In this document: piece after piece, positions 16,651 to 26,883 of the stretch
Layout: each line of letters begins with the position of its first letter
How positions within the stretch are numbered: position 1 is the stretch's first letter
Source: Ignavibacteria bacterium
GTDB taxonomy: Bacteria > Bacteroidota > Ignavibacteria > Kapaibacteriales > UBA4661
Reading direction: 5' to 3'
Assembly (NCBI GenBank): GCA_947459425.1
Contig: CANHDJ010000026.1
Location: forward strand, 1 to 46,116
DNA: 46,116 nt
Made by a program: the position numbers and the translations under genes
The notes under the pieces: generated by a model
Told to the model about the DNA's origin: nothing
The model's input: the letters and a program-made list of their open reading frames with translations, nothing else
Database searches by the model: none

Positions 16651-19600
16651 ATGAAAAACCTCGACTCATCTCGTTTGCTCATCGTGTTGCTTTCTAGCAT
16701 TGCCTTGATGATTCTTATTGTTGCAACACGGGTAACGTTGTCGATTATTTTTTTTGAGCCTACGACGACTTTCACCTTCTCCACGTTGCTCATCAATAAC
16801 CTGCTCTCATTAGCGGTGCTGCTTGCCACAGCAATACTACTCGGTATATTACTGAAGCAAGAATTGCGGAAGAAAAATGCGCAACCTCACACAGCCTACG
16901 TCAACGCAGAATACCTTGCTTCGCTCTTGAACAGTTCAGCAATGTTTGTCATTCGCACCGATACTGAAGGGCGCTACACCTACGGAAATCGGGCATTTTT
17001 GGAGACCTTTGTCTCCACCAAAGACCGTGCGCATTTTATCGGTATGCCGTCCTTCACCTACGTCATTCCCGAAGATCATGCTCTCATCATACAAGCCATA
17101 GAGCGCTGCCTAGCTAATCCCGATGAACCCGTCTATCTTACCTTTCGCAAACCAACACCAAATGGCGACATTCTGACCACGGACTGGGAATTTAGCGCCA
17201 TTTGCGATGAAAATGGCACGGTTACCGAATTTCAATGTTCAGGACTGAACGTCACTGAATCAAGGCGATTGGAGCAAAAACTGAATGAGGAACAACTCAA
17301 CAAAGCAGGGTTGATGAATACCATCCATGCAATCGTCTGGGAAGCCGATGCCGTCACGTTTCAATTTACCTATGTGAGCGCAGCAGCCGAGCAAATACTG
17401 GGCTACCCGTGCGAACAATGGACAACAGAGGTAGATTTTTGGCAAAATCATATCCATCCGGACGAAAAAGAAGCCACGATACAATTCTGCGCCCAGGCAA
17501 CGGCAGAGAACCGCAATCACGATTTTGAGTATCGTTTTCTCAAAGCCGATGGCTCTACGGCATGGCTGCGCGATATTGTCACCGTCATTTCCGAAGCGGG
17601 AAAGCCTGTCTTGCTCAAGGGCGTGATGATTGACGTAACCGAGCAGAAACAAGCGCAGGAGCGATTGCAAGAGCAGGAACGATTTAACTCCGTACTACTT
17701 GAGACCATGCCCGGCGCGGTCTATATCGTGGACGCTCTTCGGAATCGGAATATTTTCACCACCGACACAAACGCTCAACTCACTGGCTACACACCAGAAG
17801 AAATAGAGTCCATGGGCGCGTCGTACTTTACGGAATGCTTCCATCCTGAAGATTTTGCCAATGCCTTGCAGCAAGCCGAAATGCTGGCAACAAGCCCGGA
17901 CGGGACGGTTTTAGAAGTGACATACCGCCATCGCCATAAAGACGGTCATTGGCTCTGGCTCCTCAGCCGCGAGGTCGTCTTCGAGCGCAACGAACGCAAT
18001 ATTGTGACCAAGCGCTTGGGAATGGTTCTCGACGTAACAAGCCTCAAACAAGCGGAATTAGCACTTGAGCAATCCAACGCACGATTCAAATTTCTTCTCG
18101 ACGCAGCACCATTTTTTATTGCGGTTACAACGATTCGTGATGGAAAGCCGCTTTTGAACAATGCCAAAATGCGCGACTTTGTGGGCATTTCGGACAATGA
18201 TGCCGAACAGCCGCGAAGTATTGATTATTATGCCAATCCAAACGACCGCGACCTCATCTTGGAACTGCTCCAAACCAAAGGAATCGTGGAAAACTACGAA
18301 GTGCAACTCAAAAAAATGAACGGCGAGCTATGGTGGGCGCAAGCGTCCATCGTTGCCATTGATTTCGAGGGCGAAAAAGCGCTCTTGAAGCTGTTCAGCG
18401 ACATCACCGAGAAGAAACGCACCACCGAAGCACTACGGAAAAGCGAAGCAAATCTCAAAGCCATATTCAATGCTTCGGTGCAGGTACATTTTCTCATTGA
18501 TAACGATTTTCGGATTCTTGCCATGAATACTCTTGCACAAACGTCGGTGCAGCAAGCATTTGGCAGAGAAATTGCGCTAGGCGACGACATCCGTGATTAT
18601 ACGCTATCCACCAAAAAAGAGATCTTCGAGACCAACGTGCGACGAGCCTTCAAGGGCGAAATGATCTGGTATGAAAGTTCTATTGAACTGCCCGCTATGG
18701 GAACATTGTGGTATGAGTTCCAATATGTGCCAGTAATGGACGAAAACGGCGTGATTACGAGTGTTTCCTTTAGCACACTCGACACAACCGAGCGAAAAAC
18801 AATGACGCAGCAACTCACCGACTATAGCCAGCGCCTCCAACACATCATTAACGCGATGATGGACGGTTTGGTGCTGTGGGACGATCAGCAGCACATCGTT
18901 CTGGTGAACCCGGCAATCGAAACAATGTTTGGCTATACCGCCGAGCAGTTTATTGGTAGAAATGTTGCCGATGTCATACCACACAGCTTGAATGCTCATG
19001 CCATGACAATTATGGAGGAATTTCAGGCGCAAGAAAACACTCAAATGCGCGTCCGCGATGCTACTGGGGTCAATGCTAATGGTATAGAATTTCCGCTTGA
19101 TGTCTCGCTTACCTCATTCTCCGTCAATGGAGCGTGGATGACCTTGGCAATCGTGCGCGATGTCTCCGAGCAGCAGCAAGCGCACGAAGAAATTTTGCAA
19201 CTCAATAAAACACTCGAACACCGCGTCGAAACACGCACACAGGCACTCAAACAACTCAATGCAGAAAAAGATGAATTTTTGGGGATTGCGGCGCACGACC
19301 TCAAAAACCCTCTGGCAGGCGTACTTTCAAGCGCCGAAATACTCCAGAGGCATTTTGCCGATAACCCAACGGCTATACGATTTTTGACGATGATTGTCAG
19401 CGCGAGTGAGCAGATGCTGGATATTATCACCAATTTGCTGGATGTGAACCGCATCGAAACAGGAAATATCACCCTTGTTAAAGAGCCGATGAGCGTAGAA
19501 ATATTGGATGCGATTGTGGACGATTATCAAACCAGAGCAACACAAAAAGGCATTATTCTCTATTACGAACCCCTGCCGCCCGATACCTCATGGATTCTTG

Positions 19601-19959
19601 CGGACAAGCAGACGGTACGGCAAATTTTCGAGAATCTCATCTCGAATGCCGTGAAGTATTCTCCGCCTTGGAAACAAGTCTGGGTCAGGGTAAAACACAC
19701 AGAATTTTCCGGCAAAAAGATGATGCGAGTGGAAGTGCAGGACGAAGGACCGGGGTTGAGCGAAGAGGACAAAAGCAAGCTCTTTCAAAAATTTGCCCGT
19801 CTTTCCGCACAGCCGACGGGCGGCGAAAACTCTACGGGCTTAGGACTTTCGATTGCGAAAAAACTGGTGGAATTGCAGCAGGGGCGCGTCTGGTGCGAAA
19901 GCACCTTGGGCGCAGGGGCGACGTTTATTGTCGAATTTCCGCTGATTCAGCATTCATAG
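16651..19959 (+). CDS. Membrane multi-PAS sensor histidine kinase (about six PAS domains)
   Basis: 1102 residues. Two membrane helices (about 9-34 and 46-67) with almost no periplasmic loop anchor a long cytoplasmic chain. Six PAS units are recognisable at about 85-205, 215-333, 345-468, 476-590, 598-715 and 728-842; several end in the usual D-(V/I)-T/S-E-(Q/K) exit motif. The kinase core has His882 (AAHDLKNPL), Asn999 (ISNAVKYS), G1 DEGPG at 1031-1035 and STGLGLSIAK. PAS domains sense redox, light, gases or small ligands; none carries an obvious cofactor motif. It begins 64 bp after the TPR-GAF kinase and ends 36 bp before a PAS-PAS-LytTR gene, so an operon is likely and the LytTR protein is the nearest candidate output. 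Confidence 0.9.
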   Translation: MKNLDSSRLLIVLLSSIALMILIVATRVTLSIIFFEPTTTFTFSTLLINNLLSLAVLLATAILLGILLKQELRKKNAQPHTAYVNAEYLASLLNSSAMFVIRTDTEGRYTYGNRAFLETFVSTKDRAHFIGMPSFTYVIPEDHALIIQAIERCLANPDEPVYLTFRKPTPNGDILTTDWEFSAICDENGTVTEFQCSGLNVTESRRLEQKLNEEQLNKAGLMNTIHAIVWEADAVTFQFTYVSAAAEQILGYPCEQWTTEVDFWQNHIHPDEKEATIQFCAQATAENRNHDFEYRFLKADGSTAWLRDIVTVISEAGKPVLLKGVMIDVTEQKQAQERLQEQERFNSVLLETMPGAVYIVDALRNRNIFTTDTNAQLTGYTPEEIESMGASYFTECFHPEDFANALQQAEMLATSPDGTVLEVTYRHRHKDGHWLWLLSREVVFERNERNIVTKRLGMVLDVTSLKQAELALEQSNARFKFLLDAAPFFIAVTTIRDGKPLLNNAKMRDFVGISDNDAEQPRSIDYYANPNDRDLILELLQTKGIVENYEVQLKKMNGELWWAQASIVAIDFEGEKALLKLFSDITEKKRTTEALRKSEANLKAIFNASVQVHFLIDNDFRILAMNTLAQTSVQQAFGREIALGDDIRDYTLSTKKEIFETNVRRAFKGEMIWYESSIELPAMGTLWYEFQYVPVMDENGVITSVSFSTLDTTERKTMTQQLTDYSQRLQHIINAMMDGLVLWDDQQHIVLVNPAIETMFGYTAEQFIGRNVADVIPHSLNAHAMTIMEEFQAQENTQMRVRDATGVNANGIEFPLDVSLTSFSVNGAWMTLAIVRDVSEQQQAHEEILQLNKTLEHRVETRTQALKQLNAEKDEFLGIAAHDLKNPLAGVLSSAEILQRHFADNPTAIRFLTMIVSASEQMLDIITNLLDVNRIETGNITLVKEPMSVEILDAIVDDYQTRATQKGIILYYEPLPPDTSWILADKQTVRQIFENLISNAVKYSPPWKQVWVRVKHTEFSGKKMMRVEVQDEGPGLSEEDKSKLFQKFARLSAQPTGGENSTGLGLSIAKKLVELQQGRVWCESTLGAGATFIVEFPLIQHS

Positions 19960-19995
19960 TCGGTCAGCGTTGTTTGAGAGAATACAGGGGCAACA

Positions 19996-21288
19996 ATGAA
20001 CAATGACAATATATCTCAAAGTGAACAAGAAGCAGAACTCCGCTTCCACACTCATCGGTACGATACCACAAGCATCGGGTACGGCACCATCAGCCGCTCC
20101 GATGGCGTAATTATCCTTGCAAACCGCTCTACCGCACGACTTCTGGGCGTAAGATTGGAAGAACTTCTCGGACAACGCTTCATGGATTTCGTCTGCGCAG
20201 AATATCGTGCCGCCTTGAGTGCAGCATTAACAAAAGCCTTGTCCGGCGCGGAGAGTCTTACGATGTGCAAGGTTCAGCTTCTCCCTCAAACACCCCAACA
20301 AACGCCGTTTTGGGCGCATATCGAAGTATTTCGCCATCCAAGCGGACAATCCTGCGAGGTTGTTATCACTGACCTTAGCGAACGCAAAGCACTCGAAAAG
20401 GCACTCCATCACCACGAAATGCAGATGTACGCTACGCTGCAAGCACTTCCGCATGGGGTACTCATTCTTGACTCCAATGGCACGGTGCAGATGTGCAACA
20501 GTGCTGCCGAAAAAATATTGGGATTGAGTGCTTCCCAAATTATTGAAAAACACAGCCCCAATCAGGGTTTGCGGGCAATCTATGACAACGGCAAACCCAT
20601 CGAAGAAGCCGCAAATTTCCTGAGTCCCGCGCCAAAACGCGCTCTTTCGCCGCTAGCTGCCGTCATTAAGGTTGGATTAGAGCAGCAAAATATCACCATC
20701 GGTCTTTATCACCTCACCGCCGACGTGCGATGGATTGCCGTACATTCTCGCCAGTTATTCCCTGAAAACGATGACGCAATGCAGGGTTTGGTCATTTCCC
20801 TTACCGATGTTACCGAGCAGAAACAGCTTGCAGCGCTTATGCAAGGTGAGAATACTCAAGAGCGCAATATTGAAGCCTCTTCCCTGCCACCTACGACCAC
20901 ACCTCCAGCTTCCCCAGCTATTGCCACGACTGCGCCACGCGAAACGGATGCGTTGTATGGAGATTTTGTCACGATTGCAACGGCAACGCAAGGGAATATC
21001 GTGCTTGATGCCAAAAAAGACATTCTCTACTTGGAAGGTGCCGATGATTACACGCGCTTTACGACCGCCTCCGGCAAAGAATACACCACCTTCGGCTCGG
21101 TCGGCAAATGGGAACAACGGCTGTTTGCGCAAGGTTTTCTGCGGGTTCACCGCTCAACGATTGTGAATTTTCATGCAATCCACTCGTGGCATTTTGAGGA
21201 CAATATTGTTTTCCTGAATATGCGCGACGGCAAGCAAATACGGGTCTCGAAGGGCTATAAGGCGTATTTTCTTTCGTATGTGCGGTGA
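19996..21288 (+). CDS. PAS-PAS-LytTR DNA-binding regulator
   Basis: 430 residues, no membrane segment. Two PAS-like domains (about 20-135 and 140-275, the second ending ISLTDVTEQK) precede a Thr/Pro/Ala-rich linker (295-317). A C-terminal LytTR domain follows at about 325-430 with ILYLEGADDYTRF, FLRVHRSTIVN and IRVSKGY, the standard LytTR hallmarks. LytTR proteins bind direct-repeat sites upstream of target promoters. Most LytTR regulators carry a receiver domain; this one has sensory domains instead, so it is probably a one-component transcription factor or is controlled by protein contacts. It follows the six-PAS kinase by 36 bp. A palindromic repeat lies just downstream. Confidence 0.88.
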   Translation: MNNDNISQSEQEAELRFHTHRYDTTSIGYGTISRSDGVIILANRSTARLLGVRLEELLGQRFMDFVCAEYRAALSAALTKALSGAESLTMCKVQLLPQTPQQTPFWAHIEVFRHPSGQSCEVVITDLSERKALEKALHHHEMQMYATLQALPHGVLILDSNGTVQMCNSAAEKILGLSASQIIEKHSPNQGLRAIYDNGKPIEEAANFLSPAPKRALSPLAAVIKVGLEQQNITIGLYHLTADVRWIAVHSRQLFPENDDAMQGLVISLTDVTEQKQLAALMQGENTQERNIEASSLPPTTTPPASPAIATTAPRETDALYGDFVTIATATQGNIVLDAKKDILYLEGADDYTRFTTASGKEYTTFGSVGKWEQRLFAQGFLRVHRSTIVNFHAIHSWHFEDNIVFLNMRDGKQIRVSKGYKAYFLSYVR

Positions 21289-21316
21289 TGGGTTGCTGGG
21301 TTTGCATCCGGCGGAT

Positions 21317-21400
21317 AGCGAGAGCCTCGCTCAAAGCAGCGAGAGCCTCGCAAGAATGCGTTCGCCGCGAGGCTCTCGTTTCATAACGAGGGTCTCGCTT
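21317..21400. repeat. Palindromic GCGAGGCTCTCGC-family repeat
   Basis: Two direct copies of GCGAGAGCCTCGC, then GCGAGGCTCTCG and CGAGGGTCTCGCTT. The outer ends form an inverted repeat of about 13 bp with one mismatch, and inner copies pair again. The same modules, including CTCTCGCTTCCAC, recur at 40586-40668. It occupies part of the 276-bp gap between the LytTR gene and cheA and could fold strongly as RNA, perhaps acting as a terminator or attenuator. Confidence 0.7.
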
Positions 21401-21564
21401 CCACATTTTTCCATTCTGCTTTCCATTCCCCGAATCATTCACCGAGTCCACCCCTCCATTCACCGACGAGGAACGTTCTCTGCTCGAAAGTCGCTCGGAA
21501 ACCATAATCCAATTGTGCAAATTTGGTGTAACGCAAAGCCTTACCACCAATTATTGCGACGGAC

Positions 21565-23784
21565 ATGAGCAGCAAACTCTCTTCACAACTCGCGCAAATC
21601 GAAGAAATGCAGGAACTCGTGAATGATTTCATTCACGAAAGTTTGGCAAATCTCGAACGCACCGAACAGCTTGTCGAATCGCTGGGGACAGACGACATCT
21701 GGCTTATCGAGCAAAATATTCGTGTGCTTTTTCGCACCTTTCATTCCATCAAAGGCGTTGCGGGGTTTCTGCAACTCGCCGTTCTGCAAGCCCTCACCCA
21801 CGAAGCCGAAACACTCTTGGATGGCATTCGCAAACGCCCCGTGCGCCAGAGCGAAGAGGTCTTGCAAACGATTTATCGCGCTTTCGATGGCATTCGCGTT
21901 ATCATTCGTGCCGTCGAACAGCATCAAACCGATGTTTCTACCCGCGAAATGGCGGATGAACTCATTGCCCACATCCAGCAATTTATCGTGCCAGATGAAC
22001 GCATTGATCTTGATGGCAATGTCGTCCCGCAGCACACACCTCCTGCTAGTGCTGCAAAACCTGACACTCCGAAAGATCCGCCACCCGCTACCCCGCCGGC
22101 ACAGTTGACTACAAGCGAAATTGAGCAAATTCATCAGAAAGCGTATCTGCTGCTTGACGAACTGCACCATCTGGCAGAGCGAGAAAAACTCCACGCACAA
22201 AACCCCGCATTGCTGGAAAAATTTCTTGAGGATGGACGAGAGTGCGTTGAGCGTGTCAACGGCTTGATAAGCGAGTTGCAGGAAGAATCTCGTTTGCCTG
22301 CCGACGCACCCGCAATGACGCTTGCACAAAGCGCGTTAGTCTTTTCGGATATGATGGCGGCGGGCGATTTAGCGCTGAATGATGTGACGCTGCTGACCTT
22401 GCAATCACAAGTGGAGAGTTTTGTTGAAGCGCTTAAAGAAGATATTGCGCCTCATGCTGATTCTGCCACAGCACCAGTTATTGAGCCATCTGTGCTGCTT
22501 GACCCATTGCCTGATTCGCTGCTTGATGTGCAGACTACCCCGCAAAACGTCATGCTTGATGATCAAGCAAAAACCTTCGACGGCGGGGCGACGTACACCG
22601 ATCGCTCGGAAATCCGCGTCGAAACCGCAAAACTTGACCGCCTCTTTGATTTGATGAGCGAACTTGTCACGCTGCAAACGATGACCTTGAATAATCCCGA
22701 CCTCCACAATCTCAACCTTCCCAATTTCCAGAAATCCGCAGCAATGCTGGCGAAAAACATTCGCCAACTGCAAGGCGTAACGATGTCAATGCGCATGACT
22801 CCGATAGAAATTCTGTTCGCAAAAATGAAGCGTGTTACCCGCGAAGTGGCTACACACGTCGGCAAGCGCGTGGAACTTACCATGAGCGGTGCAGATACGG
22901 AAATGGATAAAAACGTGATTGAACTCATGTTCGACCCGCTTGTTCACATCATTCGCAATGCCATTGATCACGGCATAGAATCACCCGCCGAGCGTGAACG
23001 GCTGGGCAAACCCGCAACAGGCGTTATCCATCTCGGCGCGATGTACGAAGGGAATGAAATTCTGATTACGGTGCGCGACGATGGTGCGGGGCTGAATCGC
23101 AAAAAAATCCTCCAACGCGCCGTGCAACGGGGTTTGGTGGCACAAAATGGCGAATCACTCACCGACGAAGAAGTATGGAAATGTATTTTTGAACCCGGAT
23201 TTTCTACCGCCGAAGCCGTCACCGACGTGTCGGGGCGCGGTGTCGGGATGGACGTAGTAAAGCAGAATATAGCCAAAATGCGCGGAAGCGTGCAAGTACG
23301 CTCACGCGAAGGCAAAGGCGCAACGGTAACGCTGCGCATACCGCTTACGCTGGCGAGTATGGATGTGATTTTGGTGCGGGTTGGCAGGGCGCATTATGCT
23401 ATTCCTGTTGGCGCAGTCAGGCAATCCTTTCGCCCAAGCACGGACGACATCACAACCACGATGGACGGATTGGAAGTCGTGCGCGTCCGCGAAACACTCT
23501 ACACGATAGTTCGGCTTCACGAAATATTTCAGCATCCCGCCGGAAATACGGCGATTACGAGTGGAATACTGGTCATTGTCGAGACCAATGGGCGCAAGGT
23601 CTGTTTGTTTGTGGATGAAATCGTCGGGCAGCAACAAACCGTCATTAAGCCGCTTGCAAAGTACATCGGCGATGTGCGAGGCTTGAATGGTTGTATGATT
23701 TTGAGCGATGGCACTATCGGGTTGATTCTGGATGTGGAAGAACTCATCCGCATCGCCGAAGAACCCGCAGAAATGCTGGCGTAA
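21565..23784 (+). CDS. cheA: Chemotaxis histidine kinase CheA
   Basis: 739 residues. The N-terminal Hpt (P1) domain has His60 in TFHSIKG. A variable stretch of about 150-340, partly Pro-rich, stands where P2 would be, with no clear P2 fold visible. The P3 dimerisation domain covers about 344-405 (IRVETAKLDRLFDLMSELV). The P4 ATPase covers about 450-590, with NAIDHGIE, DDGAGL and GRGVGMDVVK. The P5 CheW-like domain covers about 596-735. It autophosphorylates on P1 and passes phosphate to CheY-type receivers under chemoreceptor control. cheW starts 40 bp downstream, then a chemoreceptor gene and receiver proteins, giving a compact chemosensory cluster. No CheR or CheB is seen. Confidence 0.95.
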   Translation: MSSKLSSQLAQIEEMQELVNDFIHESLANLERTEQLVESLGTDDIWLIEQNIRVLFRTFHSIKGVAGFLQLAVLQALTHEAETLLDGIRKRPVRQSEEVLQTIYRAFDGIRVIIRAVEQHQTDVSTREMADELIAHIQQFIVPDERIDLDGNVVPQHTPPASAAKPDTPKDPPPATPPAQLTTSEIEQIHQKAYLLLDELHHLAEREKLHAQNPALLEKFLEDGRECVERVNGLISELQEESRLPADAPAMTLAQSALVFSDMMAAGDLALNDVTLLTLQSQVESFVEALKEDIAPHADSATAPVIEPSVLLDPLPDSLLDVQTTPQNVMLDDQAKTFDGGATYTDRSEIRVETAKLDRLFDLMSELVTLQTMTLNNPDLHNLNLPNFQKSAAMLAKNIRQLQGVTMSMRMTPIEILFAKMKRVTREVATHVGKRVELTMSGADTEMDKNVIELMFDPLVHIIRNAIDHGIESPAERERLGKPATGVIHLGAMYEGNEILITVRDDGAGLNRKKILQRAVQRGLVAQNGESLTDEEVWKCIFEPGFSTAEAVTDVSGRGVGMDVVKQNIAKMRGSVQVRSREGKGATVTLRIPLTLASMDVILVRVGRAHYAIPVGAVRQSFRPSTDDITTTMDGLEVVRVRETLYTIVRLHEIFQHPAGNTAITSGILVIVETNGRKVCLFVDEIVGQQQTVIKPLAKYIGDVRGLNGCMILSDGTIGLILDVEELIRIAEEPAEMLA

Positions 23785-23824
23785 GCACAAGAAAACCTTT
23801 TTTTACCCTCTTCCCTTCACCATC

Positions 23825-24352
23825 ATGGCACAGACTTTTTCCAATACCGATGATGACTTCGATGGACTCGAAGAATTTAACACACTGCAATACAAATACT
23901 TGGTTTTTCGCCTTGGGAGCGAGGAATACGCCCTTGCAGCCCGCCACGTGAGCGAAATTGTTGGGATGCAGTATATCACGATTGTTCCTAATCTCGACCG
24001 CCATATCCGGGGCGTTATCAATTTGCGCGGCAAGGTGATTCCAGTCGTTGACAGCCGTTTGCGATTTGGGCTGGAGGAGCGCGAATACGACGAGCGCACG
24101 TGTATCGTGCTGGCACAAGAGGAAGAATACGGCATGACGGGCTTAATTGTGGATGCCGTCGTCGAAGTCGCCGACATTCACGAAGAGCAGATTTCCCCGC
24201 CGCCCAAGACCATCAAAGGGACACGCAGCCGCTATATTCTGGGCATGGCGAAACACGTTGACAAAGTGCGGATGATTCTGGATTTGCGGTCAATTTTGGG
24301 GGATGAGCATATTATCCAGTTTCAATCCATTGAAGAGAGCGTTACGGCTTGA
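23825..24352 (+). CDS. cheW: Chemotaxis coupling protein CheW
   Basis: 175 residues from ATG 23825 (MAQTFSNT); an upstream in-frame start at 23732 would overlap cheA and add an unlikely basic leader. The SH3-like CheW fold is shown by YLVFRLGSEEYAL, VSEIVGM, IRGVINLRGKVIPVVD and GLIVDAVVEV. CheW bridges CheA and the receptor tip at the membrane array. A short acidic N-terminal extension (DDDFDG) precedes the domain. It lies 40 bp after cheA and 132 bp before the chemoreceptor gene. Confidence 0.95.
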   Translation: MAQTFSNTDDDFDGLEEFNTLQYKYLVFRLGSEEYALAARHVSEIVGMQYITIVPNLDRHIRGVINLRGKVIPVVDSRLRFGLEEREYDERTCIVLAQEEEYGMTGLIVDAVVEVADIHEEQISPPPKTIKGTRSRYILGMAKHVDKVRMILDLRSILGDEHIIQFQSIEESVTA

Positions 24353-24484
24353 TGCAAATATATCGATTCGGTTTATCAGCTATTCTTTCGCATAATTATT
24401 TTTTGTATCGTTTCGGATATCAATAATGACCCGTTCGTCAGGAAGCGTTACAAAGCATTTATTTATCCTTTTTCTTATACTACT

Positions 24485-26872
24485 ATGAAGTGGATTACAA
24501 ATCTAAACATTGCTACGCGGCTCATTACTGCGTTTGTTCTTGTCGCATCTCTCATTGGAATTGTTGGATATATTGGACTGACAAATTCAAAGGACTTTAG
24601 CATAACAGGACAAAACATTTACTCTCAAAATTTGCAACCAGTTGCATTGCTGGTAAAAATCAGCGAAGGCTTTCACCGCTCTCGAGTACATATTCGCGAT
24701 ATTTTCCTCAACAACGACCCTAAAGAAATAGAAGAAAATCGTAAAAGATTGCAAGCTATCGTTGAAACAACAAATAAAGCGAACGAAGAATACCTAGCAT
24801 ATTTTTCTACTGCGGAAGAGCGTACGGTCTTTGGTGAGTATAAGAAGTATCTCCTAGAATATCGTGAAGTACGTGATGAGATGATACGACTGATTCAAGT
24901 CGATAGAAAGAAAGAAGCGTATGATCTGCTCAATGGACGAGGAAGAGAAGTCAGTCAGTTGGTTGATGAAAACATTGCCAAACTGGTCAGTATCAATAAG
25001 ACGGTTTCGCAGGAAGCGAATGCGCAAAATATCGCACAACTGAGCAAAATAACGACATTGATTACTTTGCTTGTTCTTGGTGGAGTATTTCTTGCTTTAG
25101 GCTTCGGGTATATTACTTCTCGCAGTATCAGCAAACCCATTCAGGAATTAGAGATTGCTGCTAAACGTATAGCTGAAGGTGATTTTAATATTCACCTTCA
25201 TTCCACGACAAACGATGAAATACATTCGCTTTATACTTCTTTTCAAACAATATTGAAAAACCTTAAAAGTTTTGCTGATGAGCAAGAAGAAATGTTACAA
25301 CAGCATAATGCAGGAGCATTAAGCTACGTCATGCCTGTTGAAAAATTCAAAGGTCAATATGCTGAAATGGCGCTTGGCATTAACACTGTGGTTCGCTCTC
25401 ACATAGAGGTAAAAATGCGCGTTGTGGACGTGATTTCACAATACGCCATCGGTAATTTTTCGGTGGATATGGACAGATTACCGGGCGAAAAAGCAAAAAT
25501 CACAGCCAGCATTGATAACGTGAAAGCAAGTCTCCAAAGGGTGAATAAAGAACTCGTGATGCTGATTGATGCTGCCCAAAAAGGAAATTTGTCTATGCGT
25601 GGAGATATTTCGCAATTCCAATACACTTTCCGTGAAATGGTCGGCGGCATGAACCAAATGTTGGATGCTATCATTCTGCCCTTCAACGAAGCGTCCGATG
25701 TCCTCAAGCAAATGGCAGAAGGCAATTTATCCGTCAAAATGACCGGGCAGTATCAGGGAGATTACGCCGTACTCAAAAATGCTCTCAATACTACGGTTGA
25801 TCTCATGCCGTTCCAAGAATGTATCGCGGTCTTGCAAAAGCTCTCTATCGGTAACTTTAATATTTCGATGAATGGTTCATATAAAGGTGATAGCCTGGAA
25901 CTAAAGAATGCACTTAATGAGACGATTGAATCAGTCAGTCAAACGTTAGCACAGATTAAGGCAGTAGTTTCGCAAGTTTCACTCGGCGCACAGCAGGTAG
26001 CAGCAGTAAGTACAGAGCTTGCACAAGGCGCACAAAATCAAGCTGCTGCACTCGAAGAGGTGAGTAGTTCGATGATTGAGATTGGCGCACAAGCAAAAAC
26101 AAATGCCGAAGGCGCAGAACAAGCAAATGTGCTGGTGAAAGAATCCCGCCACACCTCCGAACTCGGCACGGTAGAAATGGAACGCCTCACCAATGCCATG
26201 ACCGCTATCAGCGAAGGCAGCCGCGATATTTCCAAAATCATCAAAGTCATTGACGAAATTGCCTTCCAAACGAATCTTCTGGCCCTGAATGCGGCTGTGG
26301 AAGCCGCTCGCGCCGGACGGCATGGCATGGGCTTTGCCGTTGTCGCCGAAGAAGTACGAAACCTCGCAGCTCGCAGCGCGACGGCAGCAAAACAAACCGC
26401 AGAATTGATTGAGGGTTCAATTGAAAAAGTGCAGAACGGCTCGGTCTTGGTTGGCAAAACAGGCGAAGTGCTGCATCAAATCTCCAACAGCGCCATTCAA
26501 GTAACCCAGACCGTTGCGGAAATTGTTGCCGCTTCCAAAGAACAAGCCATCGGCGTTTCACAAGTGAACGTTGGGCTTGGACAAATTGACCGTGTAACGC
26601 AACAAAACAGCGCTAGTACGGAAACAAGTGCAGCAGCAGCAGAAGAACTGTCGGCACAGGCACGCGAACTGCACAAACTCGTCACGCGCTTTCAATTGAA
26701 AAACGAGTATATTGAACGTGCAGCAGAGATGCATGATTATCCCGCCACCGCCGCCACTTCACGGCTTCAGAATGGAGGAAAGACAACGAAAAATGCTAGC
26801 AATGGCAATGGATCAAGCACTCAGAATAGACAAAACCATTCGCTCAACAGTGAAGAATTTGACCGCTACTAA
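24485..26872 (+). CDS. Methyl-accepting chemotaxis protein with poly-HAMP region
   Basis: 795 residues. Transmembrane helices at about 10-31 and 188-208 flank a periplasmic four-helix-bundle sensor of about 155 residues (4HB-type). A HAMP domain (211-262) is followed by four HAMP-like units around 310-350, 356-395, 401-440 and 442-482, recognisable by repeated 'G-N-(F/L)-(S/N)-(V/I/M)' turns (IGNFSVDM, KGNLSMRG, EGNLSVKM, IGNFNISM). The signalling hairpin about 490-720 has the conserved tip EIAFQTNLLALNAAVEAARA and VAEEVRNLAARS. Glu/Gln pairs suitable for methylation are present, but no NWETF-like tether ends the protein. Role: ligand sensing and control of CheA. The ligand is unknown. The poly-HAMP stretch probably amplifies or inverts the signal. 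Confidence 0.93.
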   Translation: MKWITNLNIATRLITAFVLVASLIGIVGYIGLTNSKDFSITGQNIYSQNLQPVALLVKISEGFHRSRVHIRDIFLNNDPKEIEENRKRLQAIVETTNKANEEYLAYFSTAEERTVFGEYKKYLLEYREVRDEMIRLIQVDRKKEAYDLLNGRGREVSQLVDENIAKLVSINKTVSQEANAQNIAQLSKITTLITLLVLGGVFLALGFGYITSRSISKPIQELEIAAKRIAEGDFNIHLHSTTNDEIHSLYTSFQTILKNLKSFADEQEEMLQQHNAGALSYVMPVEKFKGQYAEMALGINTVVRSHIEVKMRVVDVISQYAIGNFSVDMDRLPGEKAKITASIDNVKASLQRVNKELVMLIDAAQKGNLSMRGDISQFQYTFREMVGGMNQMLDAIILPFNEASDVLKQMAEGNLSVKMTGQYQGDYAVLKNALNTTVDLMPFQECIAVLQKLSIGNFNISMNGSYKGDSLELKNALNETIESVSQTLAQIKAVVSQVSLGAQQVAAVSTELAQGAQNQAAALEEVSSSMIEIGAQAKTNAEGAEQANVLVKESRHTSELGTVEMERLTNAMTAISEGSRDISKIIKVIDEIAFQTNLLALNAAVEAARAGRHGMGFAVVAEEVRNLAARSATAAKQTAELIEGSIEKVQNGSVLVGKTGEVLHQISNSAIQVTQTVAEIVAASKEQAIGVSQVNVGLGQIDRVTQQNSASTETSAAAAEELSAQARELHKLVTRFQLKNEYIERAAEMHDYPATAATSRLQNGGKTTKNASNGNGSSTQNRQNHSLNSEEFDRY

Positions 26873-26883
26873 AGAAAGCCCAC

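Noticed and set aside
21317..21400. CRISPR-like array
   Set aside because: The repeats are short palindromes with irregular or no spacers and no cas genes nearby.
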